Positions 47,499 through 50,086 of a stretch of 50,086 nt of DNA are shown here, one piece after another; position 1 is the stretch's first letter, and each line of letters starts with the position of its first letter. Source of the DNA: JBBIQS01 sp037442205 (lineage in GTDB: Bacteria; Myxococcota; Myxococcia; Myxococcales; UBA5297); NCBI GenBank assembly GCA_037442205.1, contig JBBIQS010000059.1:1-50086 (forward strand), read 5' to 3'. The notes under the pieces were generated by a model. That model was not told the DNA's origin and did no database searches. It saw only the letters and a program-made list of their open reading frames with translations. The position numbers and the translations under genes are program-made.

Positions 47499-47735
47499 TC
47501 ACGCCTGCTTCTGCTGGCGCTCGTCGAGACGGACCAACTCGGGAAGGCTGACGTTGAAGGCGCGGCAGAGCTTGAGAAGCGTGCTGACCTTCGGGTCGGT
47601 GATGCCGTACTCCAGCTTCTGCACGGCCTTCCATGACAGGTCGAACGACTCCAGATCCTCCTGGCGGAGTCCTCGTTGCTCTCGAAGGGCGCGCACCTTG
47701 CGGGCGAAGCGCCGCTGGAACTCGGGTAGGTCCAA
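47499..47735 (-). CDS. XRE-family regulator (C-protein-like size)
   Basis: A 78-aa helix-turn-helix protein: KVRALREQRGLRQEDLESFD, then LSWKAVQKLEYGITDPKVST and LLKLCRAFNVSLPELVRLDE. Size and pattern match small XRE regulators, including control proteins of restriction-modification systems. No in-frame ATG is available; TTG at 47735 is the likely start, with no strong RBS. It is divergent from the secreted-protein gene at 47859 and could control it, or the restriction genes about 1.4 kb away. Confidence 0.78.
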   Translation of the reverse strand: MDLPEFQRRFARKVRALREQRGLRQEDLESFDLSWKAVQKLEYGITDPKVSTLLKLCRAFNVSLPELVRLDERQQKQA

Positions 47736-47858
47736 GACCCAGCATCTATGCAGCCTCTCCCTGGATCTTGTGAACGTACCGTGGTAGGTGCGGGGCGATG
47801 CGGCGAGGGGCCTGCGTGATCGGTTCGCTCCGCGCTCGCCGTTCTCACGGAGGCGCTC

Positions 47859-49196
47859 ATGTCGGATTCACGGTCGGTGATCGCGCGCATGTTGGTTCGC
47901 GCTGCTTGTGTCCTTCTGTCCCTTCTCGTGTTCGTCCCTGGGGCGCTTGCGACTGAGCCCGGGTCGGGACCAGGGCTGACCGGCATTGCCGACTCAGAGC
48001 CGCCTGCACTCGTCACCGCCGCGAAAGCCAACGTGACCACCATTCCGGCCGCCGTTGCGCTGAAGTGCAAGGCGGTAGGCGGCGCGGAGCGCGTCTGGTC
48101 TGGAACGGGCTCGGCTCCCGAGGCTGGGGCGGTGGAAGTCGGCGGCGAGGTGTATCTGCTCGCGCTCCACAAGCATCCCGAGGCGTCGGACCTTCTAGCA
48201 TTGCTCCGGCACAAGGGGCCGCCGGTCATCTGGCTGCGTGACGTGCCGCAGTACAAGCTGACGAACTGGGTCAGCGCAGGAGACCGGCTCATCGCCGTCG
48301 GCAAGGGGAAGGGCGACCAGGGCGTTGTCCTCGTCGAGTGGAAGCTCGATGAAGCCGAAGCGGCAGCTCGTAAGGGAGTCAGCGCCGACCGGATCATCGC
48401 CGAGTCGAAGATCGTCCAGCGGTGGGACGACGAAAAGCTGGCGTCCTCGCCGAGGGCCGCTTGGAGCGGCAAGAAGCTCGCCGTCTCCTGGGCGGCAGTC
48501 ACCCAAGCGACCAACGGCAACAAGCAGTCCCTGTTCTCGGTCGCCCTTTTAGACCTGGCCGCCGGGACGGCTGCAAAGCCGCTCAGGCTTGGCCCAGTCA
48601 TGGACGGACCAACCGCGAACGGGACCGCCGTCGGTCGTGATGGCGGCTTCTGGGTGATCTGGAAAGCGGGTGAGCGGAAGGACTTCTCGAAGCTGCTCCA
48701 GCTCGTGCGGCTTACCGATGACGGCGCTGTCGAGGGCGAAGCGCTCGAACTGCCCTGGTCCGAGATCCCGGGGTTCGCCCGCTCCTGTGGCGGCCGGCTG
48801 GTGGCTGCGTGGGACAGGTTTGGCATTGGCCAGGTCGCCCTCGCAGACGAGTCTGGTGCGACGAAGGAGATCATTGTCGGCCAGGATCTCCGTCCCCGAC
48901 TCAACCGCCCGATGGACATCGCCTGCGTGGAGGGGGCTCCTGTCGTCGGCTGGGATCGCTTCCTCACCAAGCCGCAGGAAGGGTCCGTTCATGTCGCCAC
49001 GCTCCAGACGACAAAGCCGGTTGATGCCACGGTGAAGGCCAGCAAGCGCACGAACAAGACGGGCATGGCGTTCAACACGCTGCTCGTCTCGGACTCCAAG
49101 GGTTTCTCGGTGGTGTGGTCCGAGGAGCACCCCACGTCGTCCACCTCGATGAACTACGACACCTACTCGCAGGCGCTGAAGTGCTCGGCGAAGTGA
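47859..49196 (+). CDS. Exported protein of unknown function
   Basis: A 445-aa protein. A signal peptide (MLVRAACVLLSLLVFVPGAL then A) lies after a 10-residue N-extension; cleavage is probably near ALA-TEP. The mature part appears to be mostly beta (VYLLALHKHPEASDLLALLR, FWVIWKAGERKDFSKLLQLV, GFSVVWSEEHPTSSTSMNYD), possibly a propeller. CGGAGG lies just upstream. It is followed 15 bases later by a zinc-ribbon membrane protein gene, so probably a two-gene unit. No known family; unusual as cargo of a mobile element. Confidence 0.75.
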   Translation: MSDSRSVIARMLVRAACVLLSLLVFVPGALATEPGSGPGLTGIADSEPPALVTAAKANVTTIPAAVALKCKAVGGAERVWSGTGSAPEAGAVEVGGEVYLLALHKHPEASDLLALLRHKGPPVIWLRDVPQYKLTNWVSAGDRLIAVGKGKGDQGVVLVEWKLDEAEAAARKGVSADRIIAESKIVQRWDDEKLASSPRAAWSGKKLAVSWAAVTQATNGNKQSLFSVALLDLAAGTAAKPLRLGPVMDGPTANGTAVGRDGGFWVIWKAGERKDFSKLLQLVRLTDDGAVEGEALELPWSEIPGFARSCGGRLVAAWDRFGIGQVALADESGATKEIIVGQDLRPRLNRPMDIACVEGAPVVGWDRFLTKPQEGSVHVATLQTTKPVDATVKASKRTNKTGMAFNTLLVSDSKGFSVVWSEEHPTSSTSMNYDTYSQALKCSAK

Positions 49197-49211
49197 TCGG
49201 GGGAGATCGAC

Positions 49212-50024
49212 ATGAGCGACATGGGCCAGTGTCTCCATTGCGGCCAACCGCTGAGCTACGGGATCGTCTGCGACCGATGCCGCATGCACGTCCAGCAGGA
49301 GCGCCTACGTCAGAGCCTCTCGCGAGCGCGGTCTGGCAGTGGAGGCGGTGGCGTGAGCACCGCCATCGCCGCCAAGTCCCTCAGACGCCTTGCGAGCATC
49401 GAAGGGAAGATGACCCAGCTCGTGGCGGCTCAGCAGGCCACGCAGGTACAGATCGCTCAGGTCGGGCAGCAACTCCAGCAGGGCCTCGTCGAGATCAAGG
49501 ACGAGCTACAGGCGCAACGCCTGGGCCGTGAGCGCCAGTCGCAGCTCAAGAACATCGTGTTCGAAATCCGCCAGCTCGCGGACGACGCGCTCGCCAACGA
49601 GAGGGACGGGGTTGCCCGGTGGATCGGAGCCAAGCGCGCCCTGTCGATCCTGGAGGGCTGGGGCGTGACTGCCGCCTCCTTCGAGGAAATCGCCGACAAG
49701 GAGTATCTAGCGCAGACGCTCAAGCGACTCACCACGATGAAGGACGGCGTGTCGCCCGAGGAGGAGAAGAAGGCAGACACCTACCTCTTCCACCTCGACT
49801 GGGGTGCGACCCTGGAGTCGATCCAGGAGAGCCTTAACAAGGACCGGCGGCGATTCGCGTTCTGGGAGCGCCTTCTGCCTCGCTACATCAAGAACGACTT
49901 CGGTCCTATGGAGCGCTGGGCGCTGTTGGTGGTTCCCATCCCCTGGCTGCTGCTCGTTCTGAGCATCGCCGCTAGTGCACCGCCGTCGAGATCCGTTCAA
50001 GCATCCGCCGGTGCGATTGGATGA
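49212..50024 (+). CDS. Zinc-ribbon, coiled-coil, tail-anchored membrane protein
   Basis: A 270-aa protein. Residues about 7-24 form a zinc ribbon (CLHCGQPL then CDRCRMHV). About 60-110 are a long Gln/Glu-rich coiled coil (QVQIAQVGQQLQQGLVEIKD). About 130-220 are helical (WIGAKRALSILEGWGVTAAS). A single hydrophobic stretch near the C-terminus (WALLVVPIPWLLLVLSIAAS) suggests a tail anchor with the ribbon in the cytoplasm. GGGGGAGA precedes ATG. Function unknown; paired with the exported protein upstream. Confidence 0.75.
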   Translation: MSDMGQCLHCGQPLSYGIVCDRCRMHVQQERLRQSLSRARSGSGGGGVSTAIAAKSLRRLASIEGKMTQLVAAQQATQVQIAQVGQQLQQGLVEIKDELQAQRLGRERQSQLKNIVFEIRQLADDALANERDGVARWIGAKRALSILEGWGVTAASFEEIADKEYLAQTLKRLTTMKDGVSPEEEKKADTYLFHLDWGATLESIQESLNKDRRRFAFWERLLPRYIKNDFGPMERWALLVVPIPWLLLVLSIAASAPPSRSVQASAGAIG

Positions 50025-50051
50025 TTGCCTGGGCAGGTTTGGTCCAGGCAA
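50025..50051 (+). terminator. Weak hairpin after last gene
   Basis: A perfect 8-bp stem (TTGCCTGG at 50025-50032 with CCAGGCAA at 50044-50051) begins right after the stop at 50024. A G-run rather than a T-run follows, so terminator function is uncertain. Confidence 0.35.
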
Positions 50052-50086
50052 AGGGGGTTGGGTGCGCGTTCCAGGACCGCAAATAG

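Larger units (their letters stand above)
28191..50086. mobile_element. Integrative element at tRNA-Glu (right end not in window)
   Basis: Integration next to tRNA-Glu, a full tyrosine integrase with excisionase, many small regulators, a ParB/MT-A70 fusion, iteron-like repeats, two serine recombinase genes and a restriction-modification cassette mark a mobile element. The sequence is less extreme in GC than the left half. No conjugation genes, capsid or terminase genes are seen in the visible ~22 kb. It could be an integrative conjugative or mobilisable element, a plasmid-derived island or a phage satellite; the data do not decide. Confidence 0.78.

Noticed and set aside
47405..48970. Extension of the Cys-rich minus-strand protein to a 932-codon frame
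   Set aside because: The extra part is antisense to the exported-protein gene and Ser/Arg-rich; ATG 47404 with GGGAGAG is the supported start.

Overview
The window comes from a very GC-rich, Gram-negative bacterium, most likely a myxobacterial or deltaproteobacterial relative. This rests on the many short-signal lipoproteins with Asp-Ala-Gly or Cys-rich repeats, secreted beta-propeller proteins, an eight-heme c-type cytochrome, ATGA-coupled operons and third-position GC bias. Species identity is inference from gene content.

Bases 1-28190 look like host chromosome. They start with three surface lipoproteins (1-2542), two of them tandem paralogues. Next come a lone CheY-like receiver, a SUI1/YciH factor, a coupled ycaO-tfuA pair (3639-5929), a GGDEF diguanylate cyclase and a QorB-like reductase. 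Two secreted-protein genes then meet head to head with both signal peptides missing (8198-11016). A secreted protein plus octaheme cytochrome lipoprotein (11213-12751) precedes the most unusual chromosomal feature. This is a three-gene, ATGA-coupled operon (13195-17518) for a corrinoid protein, an MtaA-like methyltransferase with altered zinc ligands, and a hybrid histidine kinase; it reads as a corrinoid-based sensory system. After it lie a myxobacterial-type hypothetical, a tail-fibre-like secreted protein, a large TIG/propeller lipoprotein, a Yip1/DUF2752/plsY operon, a large Cys-rich lipoprotein, metF, a BIG2 lipoprotein and a tRNA-Lys/tRNA-Glu pair.

From the 3' end of tRNA-Glu (28190) to the window end lies an integrative element whose other end is not reached. 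It opens with a tyrosine integrase and excisionase reading towards the tRNA. It then carries small regulators, a candidate HEPN pair, a PD-(D/E)XK-like protein, a ParB/MT-A70 methyltransferase fusion, an iteron array beside a winged-helix protein (candidate origin or partition locus), and a RHH regulator. A promoter/operator sequence occurs twice, about 8 kb apart, in front of different genes. Two serine-recombinase genes follow, one broken by a +1 shift.

The right part (41188-46070) is a defence-like cassette: ADP-ribosylglycohydrolase, C5 cytosine methyltransferase, PmeII-like restriction endonuclease, Vsr nick endonuclease and an uncharacterised Abi-like protein, all on the plus strand with overlapping genes. 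The window ends with a Cys-rich HTH protein, an XRE regulator, and a two-gene unit for a secreted protein and a zinc-ribbon/coiled-coil membrane protein.

All functions are read from motifs by eye. No database search or structure prediction was run.
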